Origin: Plantactinospora sp. BC1
GTDB lineage: Bacteria; Actinomycetota; Actinomycetes; Mycobacteriales; Micromonosporaceae
Assembly: GCF_003030345.1 (NCBI RefSeq)
Contig: NZ_CP028158.1
Span: 372,001 to 436,000 of the forward strand
DNA length: 64,000 nt
Reading direction: 5' to 3'
Shown piece by piece: positions 29,501 to 35,063 of this stretch. The position numbers were made by a program, and so were the translations under genes. The stretch's first letter is position 1; each line of letters starts with the position of its first letter. A model generated the notes under the pieces. That model was not told where the DNA came from and did no database searches. It saw nothing but the letters and a program-made list of their open reading frames with translations.

Positions 29501-31325
29501 GGTCGTCCCGGGCCGAGACCACCGCGTCGATCTCGCCGGCCAGCACGCCGTGCAACACCTGCGCGCCCCGCTCGCCGAACCGGTCGGAGCGGAGCAGGTC
29601 GGGACCGAACGCGACCGTCTCGAACTCCTGCCGGAGCAGGTCGGGACCGAACGCGACCGTCTCGAACTCCTGCCGGAGCCGGTCGAGCAGCCCGGGCAGC
29701 CCGTCCGGGACCCCGGTCGGCCCGGCGGCGGCGTCACCGCCGAGCACGCCGATCAGCTCGCGGCCGGTGAGACCGCTCGCCCGCAACCACTCCACCGTGC
29801 CGCGCAGGGTCTGCACCAGCCAGAGCCCGGCCGGCACGTCGCCGCCGGCCAGCACCGCCGCCACCCGGGGGGTCGGCGCGTCCGCCTCGACCAGCAGCGA
29901 GAACACCGGGTACCGGTGGAGCGACGGGTCGGCATCCAGGGCGTCGAGCACGTCGAGCAGTTCCCCGACCGGCACGCCCAGGGCGGTGGCCAGCCGGCTC
30001 ACCCGGTGCAGCAGGGAGAGCGCGGGCAGCCCTGTCTCCCCATCGAACGGGCCGCGCGCGTCGGTGCGGCGGAACCAGTTCACCACGGCGGTCAGGTCAC
30101 CGTCCGACATGGATAGTGCCGCGCCGATCCGTCGGCGGTAGTCGGCGTTGCGGGCGGCCAGGATGTCACCCTGGCAGGTCAACTCGGCGAGATCGGCGTA
30201 CCGCGCCGGCAGGTACGCCGAGCCGCGCAGCACGGACCGTTCGGCGCCGACGAAGGGTACGTTGAAGATCCGGTTGAACAGGTCCTGCGGTGCCGGCCCG
30301 TCCCCGAACCCGAGCGTGTCGATCGGGGCGACCAGGCTGACGAGGACGTCCACCGGCAGGTCGAACCCGCGTCGCAGGTGCAGCAGGACCGCGATCGTCC
30401 GGAGCGCGGCGAGGTCGATCCGGTTACCGCAGCAGGTCCTGAGCACGAGGTCCAGTTCGGAGAGGGTCAGTCCGGTCCGCCGGGCCAGCCGGACGAACCG
30501 GTTGACCCGGTCGAACCACTCGACCGGCACCGCCGGCCCGGCGACCGGCCGGAGGCGTTGCGTCTCCTCGTCCAGGGTCACCACGGCGCCGCCCTGGTGG
30601 ACGAAGAACGCCGAACTGGCCGCCCGCTCCGCCGGCCCGTCCCCGGTCGGGGTCGCGGAGAGGTTCTGGAACAGCAGCTCCAGCACCTCCGCCTCGGTCA
30701 GCGCGGCGGCCCGGCGGAACCGCTCGACCGGCTCCAGGGCGTCGAACGGCTCCTCGGCGCCGAGGTGCCAGCACTCGCGCAGCGCTGGCCCGTCGGGCAG
30801 CGCGCTGGTCAGCAGTGCGACGTCGGCCGGGGTCAGCCCGAGGTACTCCCGGGCCACCGTGTCCGGGTCGACGTGGGTGGCGAATCTGCGGTACAGCTCG
30901 GCCGGGTCGACTCCGAGGTGCTCCAGGTGCCGCCGTACCCGCTCGTGCGGGAGCGAGAACGGCATCGTGAACGGGTACCGCAACCCGGCGAGCAGCGTGT
31001 ACGCGTCGACACCGTCGCTCTCGCCGTCGCTCTCGTTCTCGCCGGACAACTGCCCCTTCCGTACCGCCCGCTCCAGGACCTCGTTGACGATGTCCAGGTA
31101 CGGCAGTTCGCGCTGGGTGTGCTCGGCGTCGAGCGGGACCGAACGGAGGTCCGGCCGGCGTACGACGAGTTCCGCTGGTGCCCCGCCCTCGCCGTCGCCC
31201 AGCAACTGGAGCAGGTCGGCGAGGTACGCGGCCGGGGAGTGGACCGTCCGTGCCTCGTCGCCGGGCCGGTACGGCAGATCTCCGAAGAGTTCGTCGTAGC
31301 TCGGCAGCAAGTCGTCCTGGTGCAT
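17466..31325 (-). CDS. Giant Tc-toxin A subunit with hemopexin-like repeats
   Basis: 4619 residues, against about 2500 for classical TcA. The N-terminus has the VRP1/TcA block VHSPAAYLADLLQLL and a long helical shell. About 23 hemopexin-like repeats occupy residues 1150-2490. The ABC-toxin N block (LYEYFLIDVEMGGRGRTSRI) is near 2680, and the neuraminidase-like region (MRSYRVWEANRKVFLHPENY) near 2740. About eight further repeats occupy 3110-3500. GLYYSEIFFHAPFLIAQ is near 3590, a coiled linker and pore-forming region (HYQKLIDEGMSTLERAQ) near 4030-4225, and the TcB-binding-type C-terminus includes GLFELRYDDDRYLPFE. No signal peptide is seen, as is normal for Tc proteins. Known TcA pentamers bind receptors and translocate a TcB-TcC cargo; neither subunit is present here. 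Start ATG 31325 is preceded by GGGAGGT. Confidence 0.9.
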   Translation of the reverse strand: MHQDDLLPSYDELFGDLPYRPGDEARTVHSPAAYLADLLQLLGDGEGGAPAELVVRRPDLRSVPLDAEHTQRELPYLDIVNEVLERAVRKGQLSGENESDGESDGVDAYTLLAGLRYPFTMPFSLPHERVRRHLEHLGVDPAELYRRFATHVDPDTVAREYLGLTPADVALLTSALPDGPALRECWHLGAEEPFDALEPVERFRRAAALTEAEVLELLFQNLSATPTGDGPAERAASSAFFVHQGGAVVTLDEETQRLRPVAGPAVPVEWFDRVNRFVRLARRTGLTLSELDLVLRTCCGNRIDLAALRTIAVLLHLRRGFDLPVDVLVSLVAPIDTLGFGDGPAPQDLFNRIFNVPFVGAERSVLRGSAYLPARYADLAELTCQGDILAARNADYRRRIGAALSMSDGDLTAVVNWFRRTDARGPFDGETGLPALSLLHRVSRLATALGVPVGELLDVLDALDADPSLHRYPVFSLLVEADAPTPRVAAVLAGGDVPAGLWLVQTLRGTVEWLRASGLTGRELIGVLGGDAAAGPTGVPDGLPGLLDRLRQEFETVAFGPDLLRQEFETVAFGPDLLRSDRFGERGAQVLHGVLAGEIDAVVSARDDRLLRVEPDTVASAAYRAVTALPVVVDADFVGLGIGERGAAKIFANLLAAGYLEPGGELVPDRIPATPDELALSADFSEYREQVFALVAEVNAGAGTGGADGELPAVPAAFFPSDLVTLAELSVGERAELYDNLIFNGYLDPDGNVTRPDFFAEPANVETFAVNAHLGGVTDDLLALLRDRADRFGRERLPLDPTIFAGLRLTGPRLGELLHSLRFNGYLDAGDGYLDPVALLDLPITDFQLALEFHPHRRRVLAAMQEQVRQARAQTYRMTEEDFRDVADAGAARRVMAELAGTYLLDGRVPVDRLAEFADPGNILDLPGFTESENATVFDRIAEIVAEQQPYHLDPAALADLGFDPGQQNQLVAHLAGAGHLTESLTVPEDRLDYFGTVQHALDFVIPGLEDFSRDIFFLLYAIATELTDAIAEITDALTAGETAQRGVLGTVGQDVLGMPASTVEAICVAVTGSTADALDLLVVPALAGADPATPDAGLHRAYRRIVGFARLAGKLGLAADEVTCAFRDQNLVEKFPEPLALPAEVDRIDALLESADGRIYLFRNQSYWTYSADTYALLEPGPKPLAALWPRFAELSRVDAAFVDGTGTEWIVGRNDGGSALAFVRERGGTRWAPRTQSWGTVLNNFTDPARIDAAYVDDEGRIYLFCGDQYVRYSGSEHSHADQGYPRRIGEWWESEQHRVGLPASFRRSLDAAFRGRDGRTYLFADDRFVAVGPGGASDAAQPIAESWGRVRNNLAATGRVDAGYVAGPAQYLVAGNQVVRYTDSLENDGVRVDSGCPLRIGAQLPGVPAEFEGGLEAAFVDPTGALHLFRDGRTVTIRDGSAGEVVPTARRWGVLGPVLPSGTVDAAMVGLDGRTYLFSGDQYLRYSGADYSAVDLGYPRGTAGDWAGLRTVGAAFVLDGATHLFGSAGLLFEIGLAHATELDAGRLPRSVRQRLAEHGVPVADDAAVSGAAPQWQLAAGHRIELTLRRTENAIGVHCEPATETAFHVRYSTRDYTTPDAGYPRPLADNFWNLPEELVGEEAAFARIDAVLTARDNRSYLFSGDRYVVFDNKRRWWSAPKSLRTEWDSLPFDRVDAAFVGADGHTYVFAGDRYVRYSDGNLNRVDDRYPARITPYWGNVVNSIARTGRVDAALVVDSAALFAPGTKPVPKGVGPTYTYLFSGDQFVRYTGTEYGTVDDGYPRSLAELSAEPVLGNLVVPPDRVDAAFADRRNVYLFSGPELAVVSATAYRRYAELPGVVPPGDERPGSEPPRVELAGVRCGYLEDGAVLVERADGWHRYGALEGTAVDTTPVRPRGLRTVPAEYRTGLDAVLSGVDGNTYLFKGTSCFNVRLGRGYPLAEEWGRPRNNIYHHNRVDAGFVGRDGRTYLFSGDQFVVYPGTAYLDAPVEAEPRPVAEHWAGLPAVALAFVHDDVTYLFAPPEQDGTVRYLAYSGETYGQPDDGYPAVLDADFWDIPEPYRPAGFLLPDAVLVEGESMLLLAGAVCLQRDGTSGTWSYPRPVERIWPGIGSVDGLTAAFTGRDGATYFFFAETFTRYHDRTFTGREAIRERWGRSKNNFLTDGGRVDAAVVVDGVSYLFSGDQYARYSGTDYRYADTGYPRPIVGNLRTEEPFGNLPAGFDDELAERALDGAGPLVDAVLANARNCYLFAGGALHVVSRKPTASYPTDRLGRVRNTVAERGRVDAALVTDSHTFVFSADQYVRYSGRDYAEVDDGYPRTIAAGLPAELGIAELPAEFTDGIDAAFRDGAGRTYLFAGRRYLRIEGTSAVAGPVAGAWGAVRSGFGAATPVEAAFVGPEGHLYVFAGNQYVRYQPGKLDAVEEGHPRPIRDNWGDLPTAFEQGVDGAFVLGGRTYLCRGEEYVRYSGDGFDAVDRTLPQPFRHRFTGSVDYRLADVRAITRFTGLARAYPGDGGLAAFLLPGPETVADPYQHLGELFGWDVEELKWCRRHSRFLTGGPVDEERFEIEFLVELADLFAFAARLGAGPSRIRAEVWARLHQDGSPAALDAAATALAGLLARRHGPAEWAALAGQIHDELNVRRRDALVPVVIAGSAGRTPEFRTPRDLYEYFLIDVEMGGRGRTSRIREAIAATQLYLHRYLLNLESGGATDVGAALTRQRLKGWWSWMRSYRVWEANRKVFLHPENYLRPELRASKTPAFRALESDLLSGEITAASVERAYKRYLDEYTEVSRLTIAGGYVYTQDRDPDGRRRLVLFGRTKTDPRRYYYRRAEFGSREKLSATWEPWQRVELQIDADQVHPVHAFGRVFVFWATTETVPANADPGSTTVVVADSGEEQRVSGQAGTQRIKIYYSFYNLNKEWVPAQTLGTGQREEGVLSDVSLLIRPRTKEGGDRTAIVVSASYTATAPAKGEEPATSRRAAVLFELNPELYADDLLGTDGLTPEVAAVLSDLEATAAATATAARVAQIFVDPVAPGAVVPFDHPAGSDALSWFSVDHRGGSFLCRPAVVSGTEGVRARLARNRDRLPEWSLVDAAVELPDGTRYFFDNTAHGFATAKPRGKPGEPVPTGSRWGRQPGALAEPGEVDAVLVRGDHTFVFSGERYLRFTGTPFGLVDAGYPRSIAENDEGFPAWTSVQAACTDQDGVEYFFSHARDEYVTSAALDEPHPTAHYWSSRGENLGKPDAFLVTEEFVFVIVGDRYTRHSIPAGRPRRGTGRTTRASRSRRPQAPPRPGPETVPWQDAGYPKPLAGNPDGLPDDFRIGAALLRQGTVYWFDNKNRTYVEVTDDRRRVRPTFPKQSAVAADGQVEAAWVAAGRLYLTRGAEYVRYTLNPDGSAPDLVDESYPKAMPRAVDAAFTRDDDVYLFGGDGYVRIDARQEPNVRVAPRPVAGVWGELPRDGSPPFDAALDSDSGLYLFVGDEYVVHSKTVPVRRPYERAGLPFELIRLTTGTASELNRKLLSGGVPALLDLATQETDELALSTDPEAVGAIRVRGSMVDAGRLPTGSHLDFQSANGLYYSEIFFHAPFLIAQALNGAQRFADARRWYEYVFDPTNPDSYWRFLPFLTADLRALAESVDGDLAELRALGLNAEPLAETLTPVLTALRTLAPMVEQNREPGTEQERAALLTVTSTATQDAIATALRTLPGAALTDAQQAVLASLRERAAVLSGLEKQFDVLGDREGLLKAYRDNPFDPHAIADLRPVAHRRAVVLGYIDNLLDWGDLLFRQYTPESVDEARMLYVLAYDLLGEPSVRLGTRLPAPARSFGELDEEPGTLDLIGYLTGGGALLEGTGAVHDSVASGYFHIPANTVFGEYRTRVEDRLRKIRDSLNILGVAQPLPLFDPPLDPMALVRSVATGAGPESVVAGAAVAPPPYRFAVVFRRAQELVDRLRQFGGELLAALDRRDTEELGMLRGRQEGAILELTRDIKEAQIRIATEQLAELASGQSAAQERAGHYQKLIDEGMSTLERAQLDLMSSAASAHFASSLLKVASGIAHAVPQVKVGPFIIGVEHGGRQLGDSIDKASEFTESVGEGLSVVGEILGMQAQHERSASDWDLQLRTAQSDLVQIGHQMTGATHQLAIARREAELLDREIAHGEAVDTFLRDRFGTAELHGWMAGQLGALYFQAYHLAHEVARSAERAYQFERGVPEGAASHIRSTYWESRRAGLLAGETLAIDLERLGKAYADTDSRGLEITKQVSLLALDPLALLRLRETGTCEFALTEAEFDQDFPGHYRRQLRTVTVSFVDADGQPSWVNAMLTQLSHKTVLEPDPKAVKHLLDPVGPAPATIRADWRPSQQIALSEVDGDNNGLFELRYDDDRYLPFERTGAVSTWRLERSGRMATPPYDVLLTVRYSAEQGGQVFANAVRGMLKPQTAARFFDLAREFPAEWAAFLEGDSEELRLPLTPEFFPEMGSRQIGAVHASYDVAGGGAFVLALAGQPNLELPPGRLLPTPGLTVGADPGAPLVFTARGDRQPVRNIGLVLTYQAQPGRGPGTTTAPIAGRPVPSGFHRTSDTDTLDGEKNHGSLEAGIATPDP
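20830..22000 (-). repeat. Second hemopexin-like repeat block in the toxin
   Basis: About eight degenerate units of the DAAxV...YLFxGDxYVRY type lie between the neuraminidase-like region and the C-terminal shell (residues about 3110-3500). Examples are HTFVFSGERYLRFTG and VYLFGGDGYVRID. Two four-bladed propellers are expected. Boundaries are approximate. Confidence 0.75.
23865..27870 (-). repeat. Main hemopexin-like repeat block in the toxin
   Basis: About 23 units of roughly 45-60 residues, each with a DAAFV strand followed by YLFSGDQYVRYSG and a DxGYPRxI turn. Examples are TYLFSGDQYLRYSG and TYVFAGDRYVRYSD. Hemopexin units pack as four-bladed propellers, so five or six propellers are implied. 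The repeats are degenerate at the nucleotide level, so they are protein repeats rather than a recent tandem array. Confidence 0.85.
29591..29674 (-). repeat. Perfect in-frame 42-base tandem duplication
   Basis: Bases 29591-29632 are repeated exactly at 29633-29674. The unit encodes the 14-residue block LRQEFETVAFGPDL twice (residues about 551-579 of the toxin). Being exact and in frame, it is a recent duplication in the helical shell region, or an assembly artefact. Confidence 0.95.
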
Positions 31326-32144
31326 TCGACCTCCCACGGTCGGTCGGCGAGAGAGCGCGCACGATGAAGCCGCCGGAGAGAGTCCGGCCGGGCGCGGAGA
31401 GAAGAGGGGGAATGTGGCACCGCGTCCTCGCGGCGACGGGCCCAGCATTCACGACGGTGGGTTGCCGGACAAGGGGGCCGAATGCGATTCGACAGTCGCC
31501 TCACCGACCGAACCGGGAGCCCGCCCTGCGCCGGGCAGCGGCCCTCAGCGGCGTCCGAGTTCTTCCGGGGTAGCGGTCGTCAGACGGCCGACAACCTGAT
31601 CAGACGGGATCGCCGACGCTGCGGCGCGCGCGGTCACGGAGTGCCGGCACCGTAACCCGGCTGGTGCGTCAGCGCGGGAGGATCGGTGTCATCCGATATC
31701 CGACAGGGCGGCCCGACCGGTGTGCCGGACGACCGGGGCCGGCGCGAAGAACCACGCCCAGGCCCGGCCACCCGCACTCCCGACGACGTCCGTTGGCGTT
31801 CGGCAGCGGTGGGCAGTTCCGCCCCGCAAGGCACCGACATAGGGAGCAAATCGGTCAAACCGGGGTGTTCTACATAACATATGCCGGTGAGTTCGTTCCG
31901 CTCACCCGGTACGGCGGTACCGTACCCCCGTGCCGGCAACCTGCCGCGGAGCCGGCAGCGTCGACGTTCGGGCACCGCTGCGGGAACGGCGATTCTGCGG
32001 ACCGAGTCGCAGCACGAGGCCGAGGGCGCGACGGATCTCCTGCTCACCGCCCTGGCCGGACTGATCGTCACCCGCGTCCGACCGGCTCGGGCTGGTGCTG
32101 GGGCACAGGGGCTGATCTCCGGTACCCGAACAGATCGAGGAGCC
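31326..32144. other. 819-base non-coding region between the toxin gene and the ABM/MDR pair
   Basis: I found no gene I could support in either strand. Short open frames here lack homology or ribosome sites. It should hold the divergent promoters for the toxin operon (leftward) and the ABM gene (rightward). A comparatively AT-rich patch at about 31866-31882 (tctacataacatatg) is the likeliest promoter element. Bases around 31460-31660 show no feature I can name. Confidence 0.5.
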
Positions 32145-32444
32145 ATGACCACCGTCGAAATCACCCGCTTCCGCGTGTCGGCGGCACACGCCGACGCACT
32201 GCTGGCCACTCGTCCGGCGATGCTGCGCGACTTCCAGACCGGTCGCGCCGGCTTCCTCGGCGCGCGCCTGATCCGACTGGCCGAGGACGAATGGCTGGAC
32301 ATCGTCTTCTGGCGCTCGTCCGAGGACTTCGCCGAGTCCCGGCGCCGGGGCGCCGACGAGCCCGGCATCCAGGCGTTCTTCTCGCTGATCAACGAGGTGA
32401 TCAGCGTCGAGGAGGGCACCACCACCGAACCGGTGGGTGCCTGA
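32145..32444 (+). CDS. Small antibiotic-biosynthesis-monooxygenase-like (dimeric alpha/beta barrel) protein
   Basis: 99 residues beginning TTVEITRFRVSAAHADALL, with GRAGFLGARLIRL and EDEWLDIVFWRSSEDF, the strand-helix pattern of ABM/ferredoxin-like barrel proteins that act as small oxygenases or binding proteins. GAGGAG lies 5 bases before the ATG, which favours this start over the longer upstream frame beginning at 31881. The stop overlaps the start of the next gene (TGATG), so it is likely co-translated with the oxidoreductase. Specific substrate unknown. Confidence 0.8.
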   Translation: MTTVEITRFRVSAAHADALLATRPAMLRDFQTGRAGFLGARLIRLAEDEWLDIVFWRSSEDFAESRRRGADEPGIQAFFSLINEVISVEEGTTTEPVGA

Positions 32445-33469
32445 TGCGCGCGGCCTGGTACGACCGGCAGGGTCCGGCGCGCGAGGTGCTCCAGGTCGGT
32501 GAGTTGCCCGATCCGTGGCCGGGCGAGGGTGAGGTCCGGGTCCGGGTGTCGGTCTCCGGGATCCACGTCGGCGACCTGGGCAAACGACAGGGCTGGTGGG
32601 GGTCCACCATGCCGTTCGACCGGGTCGTACCGCACGGTGACGGCGCCGGAACGATCGACGCGGTCGGACCCGGCGTCGACCCGTCCCGGGTCGGCGAGCG
32701 GGTCTGGGTCTACCTCGCCCAGTCGTACCGCCCGTCCGGCACCGCCGCCGAATACACGGTGGTGCCCGCCCGGCACGCCGTGACGCTGCCTGCCGGCGTG
32801 CCGGACGAGCAGGCGGCCGGACTCGGCATCCCGGGGATCACCGCCCACCGGGCGATCTTCGGCGACGGGCCGGTGACCGGGCAACGGGTGCTCGTCACCG
32901 GTGCCCTCGGCGCGGTCGGCCGGGCCGCGTTGGCGGTTGCCCGCCGGGGCGGCGCCACCGTGATCGCCACGGTACGCAAGCCGGACCAGATGGAACCGGC
33001 ACTCGCCGCAGGCGCGCACCACGTGGTGCCCACGGCCGGTGGTGACGTGGCCGCCCGGATCCTCGAACGCACCGGTGGAGAACCGATCGACCGGGTGGCG
33101 GAGCTGGCTTTCGACGCCAACCTGGCGACCAACCTGGAAATCCTCCGGTACGGCGGCGTGATCGCCACCTACGCCACCGGCGAGGCGGAGCCCCGAATCC
33201 CGTACTGGCCGCTCGGCTTCAAGAACATCACGGTGCGGTTCCTCAGCAACGACGACTTCCCGGAGTCGGCGAACGAGGCGGCCGCGACCGAACTGACGGC
33301 CGCGCTGGTCGACCGCGACCTGCGCTATCCGATCGCCGCCCGGCTGCCGTTGACCGAGATCGCCCAGGCACACGAACTGGCCGAAACGAGTTCGGCCAGC
33401 GGCCGGGTCGTCCTCGACATCGAAGACGCCCCGCAACGGCCCGCGCCTACGATCCCGAGCGCCGCCTGA
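32444..33469 (+). CDS. NADPH:quinone reductase-like MDR oxidoreductase
   Basis: 341 residues. The N-terminal GroES-like domain (VRVRVSVSGIHVGDLGKRQGWW) lacks the zinc-binding cysteines of alcohol dehydrogenases. The Rossmann domain carries VLVTGALGAVGRAALAVARR, an AxxGxxG-type nucleotide loop, then ATVRKPDQ. This identifies a zinc-independent quinone-oxidoreductase type of MDR enzyme reducing quinones or enones with NADPH. Coupled by a one-base overlap to the ABM-like gene, so the two probably act on the same aromatic or quinone compound (inference). Confidence 0.85.
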   Translation: MRAAWYDRQGPAREVLQVGELPDPWPGEGEVRVRVSVSGIHVGDLGKRQGWWGSTMPFDRVVPHGDGAGTIDAVGPGVDPSRVGERVWVYLAQSYRPSGTAAEYTVVPARHAVTLPAGVPDEQAAGLGIPGITAHRAIFGDGPVTGQRVLVTGALGAVGRAALAVARRGGATVIATVRKPDQMEPALAAGAHHVVPTAGGDVAARILERTGGEPIDRVAELAFDANLATNLEILRYGGVIATYATGEAEPRIPYWPLGFKNITVRFLSNDDFPESANEAAATELTAALVDRDLRYPIAARLPLTEIAQAHELAETSSASGRVVLDIEDAPQRPAPTIPSAA

Positions 33470-33594
33470 GCGGCACGGAGCATCCGAGCGACCACCTCGC
33501 CCCGCCCGAGCCGGCGACACCGTACGTGAACCGGCGTGTGACAGCGGCCGCCGAGCCGGACAGGTAGGGGGTATGGACGACGAAGGAAACCCAG

Positions 33595-34161
33595 ATGAGC
33601 GAAGCTGACCCTGGCGCCCGGGAGGAGCGTTTCCGTGCCCTGCACCTGGACACGTACCCGGATCTGCTGCGTTTCGTCGAGCGGCGGGTACCGACCGGCG
33701 AGGCCGAGGACATCGTGTCGACGGTCTTTCTGACCGCCTGGCGGCGCTTCGACGAACTGCCGGACGACACCCGGCCGTGGCTCTTCGCCGTGGCCCGCAG
33801 AACCATGGCGAATCAGGCGCGCGGCTGGCTGCGACGCCGAGCGCTGGACGTACGGCTGGGGTCGTCGGAGGCGCGCGAGTTCTCCGACGAATCCTCGGGT
33901 GCGGCGGTACGGATCGACCTGGCGCGCGCCTGGGCCGCCCTGAGCGCGGCGGACCGTGAGGTTCTGGCGTTGGTCGCGTTCGACGGCCTGACCGCCGAGC
34001 AGGCGGCCGTCGTGTTGGGCTGCCGGAGGTCGACGTTCGCGATGCGGCTCGGCCGGGCGCGACAACGGCTCCGGACCGCCCTGGAACCGGCCGGACCGGC
34101 CACCCGCTCGTCTCTCCGCCCCCACCCGCTCAAGGAGCAGCAGTCGTGGACCCAAGCATGA
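33595..34161 (+). CDS. ECF-type RNA polymerase sigma factor
   Basis: 188 residues. Region 2 includes LLRFVERRVPTGEAEDIVSTVFLTAWRRFDELPD, the ECF -10-recognition helix pattern. Region 4 includes LSAADREVLALVAFDGLTAEQAAVVLGCRRSTFAMRLGRAR. It should direct core polymerase to a small stress or envelope regulon. Its end overlaps the next gene by 16 bases, and that gene encodes a membrane protein suited to be its antagonist. Start ATG 33595 has GAAGGAAA upstream. Confidence 0.9.
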   Translation: MSEADPGAREERFRALHLDTYPDLLRFVERRVPTGEAEDIVSTVFLTAWRRFDELPDDTRPWLFAVARRTMANQARGWLRRRALDVRLGSSEAREFSDESSGAAVRIDLARAWAALSAADREVLALVAFDGLTAEQAAVVLGCRRSTFAMRLGRARQRLRTALEPAGPATRSSLRPHPLKEQQSWTQA

Positions 34162-34913
34162 AGGACCTGGAGCAACTGGCCGTGCTCGACCCGGCGCGGC
34201 AGCGTACCCCCACCGAGCTGGAGTGGGCGCGCTCGCAGGCGTACGTCGAGCGGGTGATGGCCGGCGAGGTGACCCGGAAGCCGGCCCGGCGGCCGGTGCG
34301 GCGGTGGCTGGGGGTGGGCGTTGCCGCGGCGGCGGCGGGCGTCGTCGCGGCCCTGGCCGTGCCCGCGCTGCTGCCGGGCGCGGCCGAGCAGGCGATCGCG
34401 TCCTGGACGGCCACGCCCAGTTCGCGCACCGGCGAGCAGGTGCTGCCGCAGGCGCGGGCGTGCGGCGCGAACGAGGTCGGCGGCTCGTCGACGGTACGCC
34501 CGGCCGACGTGCTCCTGGCCGAGCAGCGCGGGGTCGCCACGCTGCTCATCCTGAAGAAGAGCAGCGGCAGCGTCGTGGAGTGCCTGAGCGTGGACGGGGA
34601 CCAGTTCGCCTCCATGGCACTGGCCGACAGCCGGCCCCTGCCCGCCCCGCCGGCCAGCATGGTCAACCTGGAGACGATGAGTTCCCTCGGCAGCGGCGAC
34701 AGCATGTGGTCGAACATCGTCGGCCTGGTGGGCCCGGGTGTCACCGGGGTGGAGGTGCGGCTCGACGACGGCCGGCTCTTCCGGGCCAGTGTGAAGGCCG
34801 GCTGGTGGGCGGCGTGGTGGCCGGGGCCCGAGGGGGGCGAGGTCGACCGCCTCACCGTACTCGTGCACACCGCCGACGGAACGACCGGCTACCGCCCCTC
34901 CGAACTGCCCTGA
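34146..34913 (+). CDS. Single-pass membrane protein, probable sigma-factor partner/anti-sigma
   Basis: 255 residues. The cytoplasmic N-terminus (about 50 residues) is followed by one membrane helix (LGVGVAAAAAGVVAALAVPALL, about 53-74) and an extracytoplasmic domain of about 180 residues. The latter contains just two cysteines, in ARACGANE and VVECLSVD, which could form a disulphide. No zinc anti-sigma HxxxCxxC motif is visible. Function as anti-sigma factor is inferred from the 16-base overlap with the ECF gene. GTG 34146 is chosen because AAGGAG lies 8 bases upstream; ATG 34158 is an alternative. Confidence 0.7.
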   Translation: MDPSMKDLEQLAVLDPARQRTPTELEWARSQAYVERVMAGEVTRKPARRPVRRWLGVGVAAAAAGVVAALAVPALLPGAAEQAIASWTATPSSRTGEQVLPQARACGANEVGGSSTVRPADVLLAEQRGVATLLILKKSSGSVVECLSVDGDQFASMALADSRPLPAPPASMVNLETMSSLGSGDSMWSNIVGLVGPGVTGVEVRLDDGRLFRASVKAGWWAAWWPGPEGGEVDRLTVLVHTADGTTGYRPSELP

Positions 34914-35007
34914 GTACCTCCGGCCGGGGCGGTCCCGACGGGGGTCGCCACGGCCGGACGGACACCGACCCGGTCACCACCCGATTCGATTCCCGCCGCC
35001 CGCGAAT

Positions 35008-35046
35008 CCGGCCGCCGGTCCGGACCAGGTCCGGACCGGCGGCCGG
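35008..35046. terminator. Strong bidirectional hairpin between convergent genes
   Basis: Two exactly complementary 19-base arms (35008-35026 and 35028-35046) are separated by a single base. It sits between the anti-sigma gene (plus) and the DMT permease gene (minus), as expected for a shared factor-independent terminator of the GC-rich, U-less type. Confidence 0.8.
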
Positions 35047-35063
35047 CGGGGCCGCGCTGGCGG

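Noticed and set aside
31689-31880. Short open frames on both strands between the toxin and ABM genes
   Set aside because: About 63 codons each, with no homology and no ribosome site; they occur on both strands at nearly the same place, as expected by chance in GC-rich DNA.
34975-35000. Sequence resembling a tRNA T-loop (ATTCGATTCC)
   Set aside because: The flanks cannot form the T-stem or acceptor stem, and no D- or anticodon arm precedes it.
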